NCBI RefSeq assembly: GCF_016595415.1
Contig: NZ_JAENIO010000004.1
Span: 121,206 to 185,205 of the forward strand
Source: Roseibacillus ishigakijimensis
Lineage (GTDB): Bacteria > Verrucomicrobiota > Verrucomicrobiia > Verrucomicrobiales > Akkermansiaceae
DNA length: 64,000 bases
Direction: 5' to 3'
The notes under the pieces were generated by a model. It was not told the DNA's origin, did not search any database, and worked only from the letters and a program-made list of their open reading frames with translations. Of the stretch, positions 47,129 to 56,325 are shown piece by piece. The first letter of the stretch is position 1, and the number at the start of each line of letters is the position of its first letter. The position numbers were made by a program, and so were the translations under genes.

Positions 47129-48802
47129 TTAGGTGTATTTCAGAACTTCTTCAATGGTGGTGGTGCCATCGTAGATGTTGCGTAGTCCGTCTTCCCGCAG
47201 CGTGGTCATCCCCAACTCAATCGCCTTGTGCTTAATGACTACCGAAGGAGCTCGCTCGGTGACCAACTCCTTGATGGGGTCGGACATGTTGAGCAGCTCG
47301 AAGAGACCACGGCGGCCGCGATAGCCTCCATGGTTACACTTCTCGCAGCCCGTCCCGGTATAGAACCTCTTGTCGCCCAACTCGTTGGCAGAGAGACCGA
47401 GCTGAGCAATAGTAGCTTCATTGGGCTCGTAATCCGCCTTACACTCGGAGCAAATCCGCCGCACGAGACGTTGGGCAAGAACCCCTTCCAACGAAGCTGC
47501 CACCAAGAAGGGCTCGGTGCCCATATCGATGAGACGGGTGACCGCCCCCGCAGCATCATTGGTGTGCAGGGTCGAGAGCACCAGGTGACCGGTCAGAGAG
47601 GCCTGAATGGCAATTTGTGCAGTCTCCAGGTCCCGAATCTCCCCGACGAGAATCTTGTCCGGGTCCTGACGAAGGAAGGCGCGCAAGACGCGGGCAAAGG
47701 TCAAATCGATGGCCTCGTTTACGGGAATCTGGATGATGCCATCCACGTCGTATTCCACCGGGTCCTCGGCAGTGAGGAGCTTGGTGTCGACCCGGTTAAT
47801 TTCGCGCAGGGCCGCGTAGAGAGTGGTGGTCTTACCCGCCCCAGTGGGGCCGGTGACCACGAAAATGCCGTTGGGCTTCTCGATAGTCTCGCGAATGTAG
47901 CTGTCGATCTCGGAGGGAAGGCTCAGGGCATCAAGGTCGAGATTGACCGAAGAACTGTCGAGCACCCGCAGCACTACACTTTCTCCGTGCGTGGTGGGCA
48001 GGGAGGAGACCCGCATGTCCACGTGGTGATCGCCCACTTTCTTCACAATGCGGCCATCCTGCGGCACCCGCTTCTCGGCGATGTTCAGGTTGGCCATCAC
48101 CTTGACGCGGGAAATGATGGAAAGAGCCAGGTGAGCCGGAGGCGGATCCATGGCGTAGAGAGCACCATCCACCCGGTAGCGAATCTGGAAATCATTCTCG
48201 AAGGGCTCAAAATGAATATCGGAGGCTTTCTCCTTAATCGCTTGGTGAAGAACGAGGTCCACATAGCGAATGATGGGAGCGGCATTGGCCTCATCCTCCA
48301 TTTCGCTGGCCGACTTGCTCCCGAATTCTTCCGCCATTTGGCCGAGGACCTCCTGCATCGCTTCGGATTGGTTGCCGGCGTAGAGCTCGTTGAGCTTGGC
48401 TTCAACCTGGTCATTGGGAGCGATCACCTGATTGATCGACTGCCCCAGCGCGAACCGCAAATCCTCGATGGTCTGAGGATTGAAAGGATCCGTGAGAGCC
48501 ACGGTCAAACCGCGCTCGTCCACCAGCAGGGGCAGGGCTCCATGCAGGCGAGCCAATCCGGCGGGCACCATGGCCACCACTTGGCGGGGTGGATTGTAAG
48601 AACTGAGGTCAAACACCTCCGTTCCCAATTCCTGAGCGATGATGGGCCAAATGTCGTCTTTGTCGCTGAGAATCTGGTAGTCGGTAAGAAGCTCGCCGAC
48701 ATCTTTGCCGCTCGTCTCCAATTGACTTTTGAGCTCGGCCTGCAAACCGGGCTCCAACATGCCGCGGTTCTGAAAAAGTTCGATGACTTGATGATTATCC
48801 AT
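47129..48802 (-). CDS. Type II secretion / type IV pilus assembly ATPase (GspE/PilB), copy 2
   Basis: 557 residues. N-terminal MshEN/T2SSE_N domain (1-150), then the AAA-like ATPase with Walker A GPTGAGKTTTLYAAL (about residue 317), Asp box, Walker B VGEIRDLETAQIAIQASLTGH, and a tetra-cysteine zinc motif (CSECKADY and CEKCNHGG) near the C-terminus. It powers pseudopilin assembly. It is 24 bp from the other ATPase gene and only moderately like it. Confidence 0.93.
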   Translation of the reverse strand: MDNHQVIELFQNRGMLEPGLQAELKSQLETSGKDVGELLTDYQILSDKDDIWPIIAQELGTEVFDLSSYNPPRQVVAMVPAGLARLHGALPLLVDERGLTVALTDPFNPQTIEDLRFALGQSINQVIAPNDQVEAKLNELYAGNQSEAMQEVLGQMAEEFGSKSASEMEDEANAAPIIRYVDLVLHQAIKEKASDIHFEPFENDFQIRYRVDGALYAMDPPPAHLALSIISRVKVMANLNIAEKRVPQDGRIVKKVGDHHVDMRVSSLPTTHGESVVLRVLDSSSVNLDLDALSLPSEIDSYIRETIEKPNGIFVVTGPTGAGKTTTLYAALREINRVDTKLLTAEDPVEYDVDGIIQIPVNEAIDLTFARVLRAFLRQDPDKILVGEIRDLETAQIAIQASLTGHLVLSTLHTNDAAGAVTRLIDMGTEPFLVAASLEGVLAQRLVRRICSECKADYEPNEATIAQLGLSANELGDKRFYTGTGCEKCNHGGYRGRRGLFELLNMSDPIKELVTERAPSVVIKHKAIELGMTTLREDGLRNIYDGTTTIEEVLKYT

Positions 48803-48826
48803 GTCCTGTTTTCGTAAAAAGGGTTC

Positions 48827-50497
48827 TTAGTTTTCGTCAGCCATCGTCACGCGGATGACTTCTTCCGCCGAGGTCATGCCTCCCAATACTTTCCGGATGC
48901 CATCCTCCCGCAGGGTGCGCATACCGAGTTCGCGAGCCCGCTTGCGCAGCTCCGGACTACTCAGATCGTCGTTGATCATGTTGCGGACTTCATCGTCCAC
49001 CTTGAAAATCTCGAAGATACCCTTCCGCCCCTTGTAGCCACCTTGGCGACACTTCTCACAACCGATGGGGCCGAGGATGTTGTCCGAGGCGGCCCGGTCG
49101 CGGTCGATATTGAGGATGCGCATCTCGCGCTCGGTCAAAGGCACGGGGGCCTTGCAGCTCGGGCACAGTTGCCGCACCAGACGCTGGGCGAGCACGGCCC
49201 GCACCGCCGAAGCAATGAGGAAACGCTTGATGCCCATATCCGCCAGACGGGCCACCGTGCTGGTGGCATCATTGGTGTGCAGGGTCGAGAACACCAAGTG
49301 ACCAGTCAACGAGGCGTTCATGGCAATGGTGGCCGTCTCCTTATCCCGAATCTCCCCCACCATGATGATGTTGGGAGCCTGACGAAGCATGGAGCGCAGG
49401 GCCGCCGCGAAGGTCATGCCCACATCGGTCTTCACCATCACCTGGTTGATCCCCGCCAGCTGGTATTCCACCGGGTCTTCCACCGTGATGATCTTTTTGT
49501 CGGGACGGTTGATTTCGTTGAGACAGGCGTAAAGAGTGGTGGTCTTACCAGAACCGGTGGGACCGGTGACGAGCAGAATCCCGTCGGGGAGAGCCAACAT
49601 CTCCTTGAAAGTGGCTTCGTCATCGGAAAGGAAGCCGAGCTCGGGCAATCCGAGAGTCAGGGCTGATTTGTCCAAAATACGCATCACCACGCTTTCGCCG
49701 TGATTGGAGGGAACGGTGGAAACCCGGAGGTCGACCGACTTGCCCGCAATGCGCATCTGGATGCGGCCGTCCTGCGGCAAGCGCTTTTCCGCGATGCTCA
49801 TGGAGCCACTCATGACCTTGAGGCGGGCCACCACGGCGGGAAGAAGCTTCTTGGGATGGTTCTCCACCTCCACCAGCTTGCCATCCACCCGGAAACGCAC
49901 CCGCAGCGTGGTCTCCAAGGGCTCGATGTGAATATCGGATGCCTTTTGCTTGAAGGCATTCATGAGAGTGGTGGTCACGATGCGCACGATAGGCGCATCT
50001 TCCTCACTCACTTCCTCCACCCCTTCCATGGTCAAGACCTCAAACTCGGGAATGTCATCCTCGTCGGCCGCGCCCACGCGATAAACGTCCACCAACAAGC
50101 GGCGGATATCGGAGAGATTGGCCAAGACCGGATTGATCTCCCGACCCACCGCGTGGGGTAAACTGTCGAGAACCTCGAAATTCAATCCATCGGCGATGGC
50201 CACCATCAATTGATTGCCATCATCGTGCACCGGAACGGCTTGGAAGCGTTTGGCCACATCCGAAGTCATCTGAGCCGCAACCTCTTGCGGAATTTCATAC
50301 TCCGACAAGTCAACCACCTCCATGGAGGCATTCTGCGCGATAACGGAGGTCACTTGCGACTCGTTCACCGCTCCGTCCATAAGGAGCCGATCCACGATCT
50401 CGGAAGTGCCCGATCGCTTGATTTCATCCACGACTTCGGGAGAAACCATTCCGGCTTCTACCAACAATTGACTGAGATAATCCTGATTCGAATACAC
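48827..50497 (-). CDS. Type II secretion / type IV pilus assembly ATPase (GspE/PilB), copy 1
   Basis: 556 residues from a GTG at 50497 (read as MYSNQDYLSQLL); upstream in-frame codons give a leader with a Cys/Arg stretch unlike the family. MshEN-like domain (1-150), Walker A GPTGSGKTTTLYACL (about 312), Walker B VGEIRDKETATIAMNASLTGH and a zinc motif (CPSCKAP and CEKCRQGG). First gene of the operon. Having two assembly ATPases side by side suggests a heteromeric motor or two systems sharing one GspF. Confidence 0.92.
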   Translation of the reverse strand: MYSNQDYLSQLLVEAGMVSPEVVDEIKRSGTSEIVDRLLMDGAVNESQVTSVIAQNASMEVVDLSEYEIPQEVAAQMTSDVAKRFQAVPVHDDGNQLMVAIADGLNFEVLDSLPHAVGREINPVLANLSDIRRLLVDVYRVGAADEDDIPEFEVLTMEGVEEVSEEDAPIVRIVTTTLMNAFKQKASDIHIEPLETTLRVRFRVDGKLVEVENHPKKLLPAVVARLKVMSGSMSIAEKRLPQDGRIQMRIAGKSVDLRVSTVPSNHGESVVMRILDKSALTLGLPELGFLSDDEATFKEMLALPDGILLVTGPTGSGKTTTLYACLNEINRPDKKIITVEDPVEYQLAGINQVMVKTDVGMTFAAALRSMLRQAPNIIMVGEIRDKETATIAMNASLTGHLVFSTLHTNDATSTVARLADMGIKRFLIASAVRAVLAQRLVRQLCPSCKAPVPLTEREMRILNIDRDRAASDNILGPIGCEKCRQGGYKGRKGIFEIFKVDDEVRNMINDDLSSPELRKRARELGMRTLREDGIRKVLGGMTSAEEVIRVTMADEN

Positions 50498-50841
50498 GGG
50501 TAGGGTGGTGTGTGCTTGGAAAATACGGAAGCGGACACAGGCCCAGCCTCCATGAAATAACAAATTGCTCCAAACGCCCCCCTCTTGTCAATGCGCCGTG
50601 CCAGAAAGGTTGAGAATCCTCCTCGAGGTAAAGCCATCGCCACTACGAAAGAGCGACGAAAGATGCCAAATCTGGCAGGAAAGTGAATTTGACCCGCTCC
50701 GCTGAGCAGAAAACCACACCCGCAAGTAACGTTCACACCCCCATTTTCTGAGAAGAATTTTCCAAAATAGGCAAAAATCTCCCCCTTCCCTCCACTTTTC
50801 CCTTTCCACGAGCCCTATTTGCGATTTCAAAGCTCCCCATC
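50498..50841. other. Divergent intergenic region between gspE copy 1 and efp
   Basis: 344 bp containing no supported gene. Reverse frames here are Arg/Ser-rich and overlap one another. It must hold promoters for both the secretion operon and efp, but no consensus -35/-10 pair stands out. Confidence 0.5.
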
Positions 50842-51402
50842 ATGGCAGTCGTCGCAACCAACCTCAAGAAAGGACAGTGCATCAAATACGAAGGGGATCG
50901 CGGGATCGTCCTCGGTCTGGAGCACCGCACCCCCGGCAAGGGCAATGCCCTCATCGCCGCCACCATCCGCTCTTTCAACAACGGCAACAAGAAGACCATC
51001 CGCTTCGCCTCCTCCGACAAGGTGGAAATCGTGGAGACCGACCGCCAGAAACTCGAGTTCTCTTACTCGGACCCCTCCGGCTACCACTTCATGGACTTGA
51101 CCACCTACGAGACCGTCAGCTTCGACGAGTCGCTCGTCGGCGACGCCAAGGACTTCATGAAAGAAGGCCAGGAAGTGGAAATCCTCTTCCTCGAAGGCGA
51201 GGCCGTCTCCATCGACCTCCCCACCAATGTCGAGCTCACCGTCACCGAGTCCTCCGAGGGCATCAAGGGTGACACCGCCAACAACCCCACCAAGCCCGCC
51301 ACTCTCGAGACCGGCATCACCATCCAGGTCCCCCTCTTTGTCAAAGAAGGCGATGTCCTCAAGGTGAATACCGAAGATGGCAGCTACGTGGGCCGCGCCT
51401 GA
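50842..51402 (+). CDS. efp: Elongation factor P
   Basis: 186 residues, normal length. The KOW-like N-domain has the tip loop RTPGKGNAL with the modifiable Lys (Lys33), and the C-terminal OB folds end in VPLFVKEGDVLKVNTEDGSY. EF-P relieves ribosome stalling at Pro runs; its Lys is often lysylated by EpmA and EpmB, neither of which is here. A terminator follows 24 bp after the stop. Confidence 0.96.
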   Translation: MAVVATNLKKGQCIKYEGDRGIVLGLEHRTPGKGNALIAATIRSFNNGNKKTIRFASSDKVEIVETDRQKLEFSYSDPSGYHFMDLTTYETVSFDESLVGDAKDFMKEGQEVEILFLEGEAVSIDLPTNVELTVTESSEGIKGDTANNPTKPATLETGITIQVPLFVKEGDVLKVNTEDGSYVGRA

Positions 51403-51426
51403 GCCGATCCACCATTTCATTTTCTC

Positions 51427-51456
51427 AAAAAGCTGACCCGAGGGTCAGCTTTTTTT
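51427..51456 (+). terminator. Rho-independent terminator after efp
   Basis: A 13-bp perfect stem (aaaaagctgaccc 51427-51439 with gggtcagcttttt 51442-51454) ends in a T run. The A run on the other side makes it able to work in both directions. Confidence 0.9.
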
Positions 51457-51520
51457 GTCGCCCGGATGAAACCGCAAGAACCGGAGTGCGTATCTTTCCG
51501 GCCCGTGCCAGTGTCCCGGT

Positions 51521-52618
51521 GTGAAAACGATCCGCAAAAAACCGTTTCCCAGCCCGAACCTCATGCCCCCCTCCCCTGACAAAACCGACTGCCAGCGTTG
51601 GGAGGCGGTTTGCCGAAACGACGCGGAGGCCGACGGGGAGTTTTACTACGCGGTGAAAACGACGGGCGTTTACTGCCGCCCCTCGTGTCCGTCGCGCCAG
51701 CCCCTGCGGAAAAACGTCGTCTTCCATGATTCGCGCCAAAGCGCCGAGGAAGCCGGATTCCGCCCCTGCAAGCGTTGCCAGCCGGACGGGGGGACGCTGG
51801 CGGAAGACTACGCCCGCAAGGTGGCCGCCGCCTGCCGCGCTATCGAAGACGCGGAAGAAGCCCCGGCCCTGGACGAACTGGCCTGCGGGGCGGCGATGAG
51901 CAAATTCCATTTCCACCGGGTTTTCGTCCAACTCACCGGGCTCACACTGAAAGCCTACGGCAAGGCGCACCGGGCCGGACGGGTGCGGCAGAAGCTGGCG
52001 CGGGGAGGCTCCGTGACGGAAGCCATCCACGGTGCGGGCTACGGCTCGGGCAGCCGGTTTTACGAAGAGTCCTCGCAAATTCTCGGCATGAAACCACAAA
52101 GCTACCGCGACGGGGGAGTGGGAGAAACGATTCGTTTTGCCGTCGGCGAGTGCTCGCTCGGGGCCGTCCTGGTGGCATCATCGGAAAAGGGAATCTGCGC
52201 CCTCTCCCTCGGCGACGAACCGGAAAAACTCGTGCGCGAGCTTCAGGATCAGTTTTCCAAGGCAGACTTGGTAGGCGGCGACCGGGATTACGAGAAGCTC
52301 GTGTCGGAAGTCATCGGCTTCCTCGAAACGCCCCGCACAGGTTGGACCCTTCCCCTCGATGTGCGCGGCACCGCATTTCAGATTCGCGTCTGGAACGCCC
52401 TGCGGGAAATTCCACCGGGCCGCACGCTCGGCTACCGCGAACTGGCCGAACGAATTGGCTGCCCGAAATCAGCGCGGGCCGTCGCCAGCGCCTGTGCCGC
52501 CAACAAAATCGCGGTCGCCATCCCCTGCCACCGCGTGACGCGCAGCGACGGAACCCTCTCCGGCTACCGCTGGGGCGTCACACGGAAGCGGACCCTCATC
52601 GAGCGGGAAGGAAGTTGA
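51521..52618 (+). CDS. ada: Ada: methyltransferase and alkylation-response regulator
   Basis: 365 residues from a GTG at 51521; an ATG at 51563 (MPPSPDKTDCQRW) would drop 14. Domains: Ada zinc domain with four Cys (52, 56, 83, 86; YCRPSCPSR and RPCKRCQPDG), AraC-type helix-turn-helix (about 105-190), and MGMT methyltransferase with active-site IPCHRV (Cys336) and the arginine-finger region. It removes methyl groups from O6-methylguanine and phosphotriesters and, when methylated, activates repair genes. alkB follows 163 bp later. Codon use is more GC-biased than neighbours, hinting at transfer. Confidence 0.95.
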   Translation: MKTIRKKPFPSPNLMPPSPDKTDCQRWEAVCRNDAEADGEFYYAVKTTGVYCRPSCPSRQPLRKNVVFHDSRQSAEEAGFRPCKRCQPDGGTLAEDYARKVAAACRAIEDAEEAPALDELACGAAMSKFHFHRVFVQLTGLTLKAYGKAHRAGRVRQKLARGGSVTEAIHGAGYGSGSRFYEESSQILGMKPQSYRDGGVGETIRFAVGECSLGAVLVASSEKGICALSLGDEPEKLVRELQDQFSKADLVGGDRDYEKLVSEVIGFLETPRTGWTLPLDVRGTAFQIRVWNALREIPPGRTLGYRELAERIGCPKSARAVASACAANKIAVAIPCHRVTRSDGTLSGYRWGVTRKRTLIEREGS

Positions 52619-52781
52619 GAACCTGTCAGAAACTTTCATTTCAGCCGCAGAAAAGCTCAAAAGACGCAAAGAGAGAGAATTTTAAAGAACCTGTCTTCTA
52701 CGAATTTTGAGCCATCTTGGGGCTAAGAAAGCAAGCCCGGTCAGTATTTAAGAATCTCCCTGGAATCCCTACCGATTGATT

Positions 52782-53435
52782 ATGGAACTCGATTTTCCCG
52801 AAACAGACCTTCCCCGCTCCGTTCTCCCCTACGATGGAGACACGACCTATTACGGGCCTATTTTTACCCGCAGAAAAGCGGAAGACTACCTGCGCGTTCT
52901 TCTCGACGAAATCCCCTGGCAGCACGACGAGGCCGTCATCTTCGGAAAGCACATTGTCACCGCGCGCAAGGTGGCTTGGTATGGGGACGCGCGCTACGAT
53001 TACACCTACTCGGGCCGCACCCGCACCGCACGGCCGTGGACTCCCGAGTTGCTGGAAATCAAGACCGAGGTCGAGCGACTGGGCGGTTCAACTTACAATT
53101 CCTGCCTGCTCAATCTCTACGCCGACGGCACGCAGGGCATGGGCTGGCACCACGACGACGAGAAGGGGCTGGGGAAAAACTCGGACATCGCCTCCGTCAG
53201 CTTCGGGGCCACCCGGCGATTCGATTTCCGCCACAAAGCGAGCAAGGAAAAAGTGAGCCTACCCCTTCCTCCCGGCAGCCTACTCATCATGCGCGGCATC
53301 ACCCAGGCCTGCTGGCAACACCAGCTGCCAAAGAGCAAAAAAATTATCGAACCGCGGGTCAACCTGACCTTCCGCCACATGCTCCTTAGCGAAACCCGCA
53401 TTGCCGGGGAGGACGAATCAGGACGGATTCGCTGA
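52782..53435 (+). CDS. alkB: AlkB-family 2-oxoglutarate/Fe(II) dioxygenase
   Basis: 217 residues from the ATG at 52782. Iron and cosubstrate residues are visible: HxD in GMGWHHDDEKGL, the distal His in ACWQHQLPKS and the Arg of EPRVNLTFRHM. The NSCLLNLYADGTQGMGWH stretch resembles animal ALKBH2/3 more than E. coli AlkB. It oxidatively removes methyl groups from 1-methyladenine and 3-methylcytosine. Next to ada, so an alkylation-response pair. Confidence 0.93.
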   Translation: MELDFPETDLPRSVLPYDGDTTYYGPIFTRRKAEDYLRVLLDEIPWQHDEAVIFGKHIVTARKVAWYGDARYDYTYSGRTRTARPWTPELLEIKTEVERLGGSTYNSCLLNLYADGTQGMGWHHDDEKGLGKNSDIASVSFGATRRFDFRHKASKEKVSLPLPPGSLLIMRGITQACWQHQLPKSKKIIEPRVNLTFRHMLLSETRIAGEDESGRIR

Positions 53436-53483
53436 GCACAACCGCAAGCGGACCACACCAGCCGAAACCCTGGGACGACCAAA

Positions 53484-53518
53484 GGCCCTCACTCCGCTAA
53501 TGCCGCGAGAACATCCCG
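53484..53518. repeat. Direct repeat copy 1 (35 bp), left of toxin-antitoxin pair
   Basis: ggccctcactccgctaatgc and the next 15 bases are identical to 54180-54214. Read on the minus strand it encodes DVLAALAE and a stop, a copy of the 3' end of the gene at 54185-54814. Similarity continues with three mismatches to 53527. Confidence 0.95.
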
Positions 53519-53589
53519 AGGACTGATGGTGATGGAGCCACCGAGCAAAGAATTCTTGTTCAATCACGCGAAGCAACTAATTTATCCCC

Positions 53590-53814
53590 ATGCCTGAGGG
53601 AATCACCATCGACCCTGCCATCTGCCACGGCAAGCCGGTCTTGCAAGGCACCCGGGTACTCGTCTCGACCATTCTCGGCGCTCTCGCGGGTGGCGATTCC
53701 CCTCTCGAGGTTGCTGAAGACTACGCCATTTCCCCGGAGCAAATTTCCGCCGCTCTCGACTTCGCTAGCAGAATCACCGACTTTCAGACGACTACCTACG
53801 ACGAGGTGGCATGA
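53590..53814 (+). CDS. DUF433 antitoxin
   Basis: 74 residues matching DUF433 (VapB45-like): ITIDPAICHGKPVLQGTRVLVSTI, then a second helix-turn-helix with ISPEQISAALDFA. These are DNA-binding antitoxins that repress their own operon and neutralise a PIN-like toxin. It overlaps the toxin gene by 4 bp (ATGA), so expression is coupled. The pair occupies the interval between two 35-bp direct repeats. Confidence 0.9.
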   Translation: MPEGITIDPAICHGKPVLQGTRVLVSTILGALAGGDSPLEVAEDYAISPEQISAALDFASRITDFQTTTYDEVA

Positions 53815-54176
53815 GGTTTCTACTCGATGAGAACTTTCCGAAAGCGGCGGGAGACCTCCTCCACGAATTGGGCTTCGAGCCTCTGAGGGCACAGCAGATC
53901 TGTGGCCCAGGTGCCGCAGACTCCGCTGTTCTCGCCCTCGCCCGTCAAAAGCAAGCAGCGCTACTCACCACCGACAGGGATTTCTTCCACACCCTCGCAG
54001 TCTTAGAACCGGACCATTATGGAATCGTTGTCATCGCCCTCAAGCAACCCTCCCGGTCTGCCATTGTGACCAAATTACGCTGGTTCTTGGAAAACATCCC
54101 CTTGGAAAACCTTCCCAAAAGAGCCTTTCAACTTCGTGACCGCACCTGGCTCTGCCAGCCCCCCCTCGTTAGCTGA
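53811..54176 (+). CDS. PIN-like toxin (DUF5615)
   Basis: 121 residues of the DUF5615/Mut7-C-like PIN fold: acidic active-site residues in FLLDENFPK and LLTTDRDFFH, with the ALARQKQAALL helix between. Such proteins are likely metal-dependent RNases. Starts inside the stop of the DUF433 antitoxin gene; ends 3 bp before direct repeat copy 2. Confidence 0.88.
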   Translation: MRFLLDENFPKAAGDLLHELGFEPLRAQQICGPGAADSAVLALARQKQAALLTTDRDFFHTLAVLEPDHYGIVVIALKQPSRSAIVTKLRWFLENIPLENLPKRAFQLRDRTWLCQPPLVS

Positions 54177-54179
54177 CCC

Positions 54180-54214
54180 GGCCCTCACTCCGCTAATGCC
54201 GCGAGAACATCCCG
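54180..54214. repeat. Direct repeat copy 2 (35 bp), right of toxin-antitoxin pair
   Basis: Identical to 53484-53518, 696 bp away. It includes the last eight codons and stop of the minus-strand gene at 54185-54814, so this is the copy in its native place. Confidence 0.95.
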
Positions 54215-54814
54215 GCCACTGATTTCGCTGAGAAAGGCCAATTCCGCACGCAGGGTTTGCCACGCGGGTTGGCCCGTAGCCTCCGCCTTTCCGCAGGGGG
54301 TGCACGAGGCAAAACCGGGATAGCCCTCCCCGGCCGCCGGGTCATCCTGCGCCGTAGGCAGGGAAAGCAAGGGACGCCCCGAGCCCGGCTGCCGCCGGAA
54401 ACCGAGAGGGTGCAGCCAACAGGGAAAGGGCTTCCAAAACCAGGGGTGCCGCCCCTCGGCCATGGCCCGGCTCTGCAACCGGCAATGATGCTTTTCATCC
54501 AAAAAGACACAACGGGTGCGGGGAAAATGCCCGGGATAGCCCACCCCCAGCTCTTCCTCACCGGCCGCCACCGTGCGGGTCTTCAGCCGACGCCCCCGCT
54601 GCTCGAAGTGCTCACCGGGAAACTCCCCCGTCAGCACCGTCTGCTCCTCCGGCCCCACGAACACGCCATCGTGACAACACATGGCCCGGCAACGCGACAG
54701 CTCACACAAGCGCAACGGCGTGCGAAAGCTCTCCCCATCCAGGGCCGCCTCGCGCACGGTCTGGGCCAGGTCGGCTTCAAGATGGGGAAATGCAGTGTGC
54801 GCCATCCCCCGCAT
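54185..54814 (-). CDS. Cys-rich protein, YkgJ-like metal-binding cluster
   Basis: 209 residues (ATG at 54814 directly follows the upstream TAA; an ATG at 54805 is also possible). Nine or more Cys are spaced like a metal cluster: CELSRCRAMCC, RCVFLDEKHHCRL, PFPCWLHP and FASCTPCGK. YkgJ-type proteins bind zinc or iron by such clusters; the function is unknown. Its stop codon lies inside direct repeat copy 2. Transcribed after the SGNH gene. Confidence 0.65.
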   Translation of the reverse strand: MRGMAHTAFPHLEADLAQTVREAALDGESFRTPLRLCELSRCRAMCCHDGVFVGPEEQTVLTGEFPGEHFEQRGRRLKTRTVAAGEEELGVGYPGHFPRTRCVFLDEKHHCRLQSRAMAEGRHPWFWKPFPCWLHPLGFRRQPGSGRPLLSLPTAQDDPAAGEGYPGFASCTPCGKAEATGQPAWQTLRAELAFLSEISGRDVLAALAE

Positions 54815-55612
54815 TTAGTCGGCGGCGGCCTCCATGGCGAGCACACTCTGCGCGGCCGATTCCCGTAAAACACGCGCCACAGGCTCGGAGACCTCGAACG
54901 CGTCAAAACGGCGCGGTGGCTTCTCGGCCTCTTTCTCGAAAATCGTTCCGTAAGTCACGAGAGCCGCCAGATAACTGCCCGCCGGAGAAGCGTGATAGTG
55001 ATCGGGGTCGTAAAGGGCTTCCGCCGGGAGTGAAGACAATGCCTTCGTAAAAGCCGAACCCACCGGAGCCCGCCGCACCCGCCGACCCGGAAACTCCGCG
55101 CGGAGACGATCTGCCAACTCACGATAACCGCTCACCAGCTCCCGATCCATCGCCGCAAAGGACGGGAATTTCGGCAGCAGCCCCCGATAAAAACCGTGCT
55201 CGGGACTGCGCGCCCAAGTTTGATAAAGCACAATCCCAGCCTGAGGAGAAGTCTTCCAGATGAGAGCCGCCAGCTCCTTTCCCTCCCGGAAAAAAGCCTC
55301 CCGATCCCCCACCCGAGTCGGTTTTGTGCTGTAATTTTGCAACACCACCCAATCCCACTGCCTACTGGCAATCAGAAGGCGCGTTTCCTCGCTTTCCAGA
55401 TGAAATCGCCAATCCTTACCACCCACCGCCCGCATCGTCGCCCCCACCTCTTGCCCCTCCTCTCGCGCAATGGTTTCAAAGATCGCCGGAACCCCGCCAT
55501 GCTCCTGCACGCGAGCATCATGCCCATGGACAAAGCTATTGCCGATGAAGAGGATTTCACCTCCTGAAACAAGGCCGGAAGTGATCAGAACAAGAGAGAG
55601 GGCGCGCCACAT
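54815..55612 (-). CDS. Secreted SGNH-type hydrolase
   Basis: 265 residues from the ATG at 55612; the frame stays open 45 codons further up but that part is Arg/Trp-rich and overlaps the pseudogene. Signal peptide (1-17, MWRALSLVLITSGLVSG), then block I EILFIGNSFVHGHD (Ser nucleophile) and the catalytic Asp/His in DPDHYHASPAGSYL. This suits a periplasmic esterase or acyl hydrolase on glycans; the exact substrate is not readable. In operon with the Cys-rich gene. Confidence 0.8.
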   Translation of the reverse strand: MWRALSLVLITSGLVSGGEILFIGNSFVHGHDARVQEHGGVPAIFETIAREEGQEVGATMRAVGGKDWRFHLESEETRLLIASRQWDWVVLQNYSTKPTRVGDREAFFREGKELAALIWKTSPQAGIVLYQTWARSPEHGFYRGLLPKFPSFAAMDRELVSGYRELADRLRAEFPGRRVRRAPVGSAFTKALSSLPAEALYDPDHYHASPAGSYLAALVTYGTIFEKEAEKPPRRFDAFEVSEPVARVLRESAAQSVLAMEAAAD

Positions 55613-55667
55613 AGAAATGAGAACGCACCCCCTCCTCCATTCTTTCCGCCAAATTGAGAGCTGTCTT

Positions 55668-56207
<540 letters not shown>

Positions 56208-56325
56208 GACTTGCTGACCCCGTCACCCGACAAGCTGAAATCTCTGAAATTTCCAATCCCTCAAAAAGCCCCAAGCGAGGAGTTTTTTAATTTTCGAAAC
56301 GCTTCCTTTCGGTAGAGATGACATC

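Noticed and set aside
47228..48817. A 529-codon forward open frame opposite gspE copy 2
   Set aside because: Antisense shadow of a gene with intact Walker motifs; His-rich and without domains.
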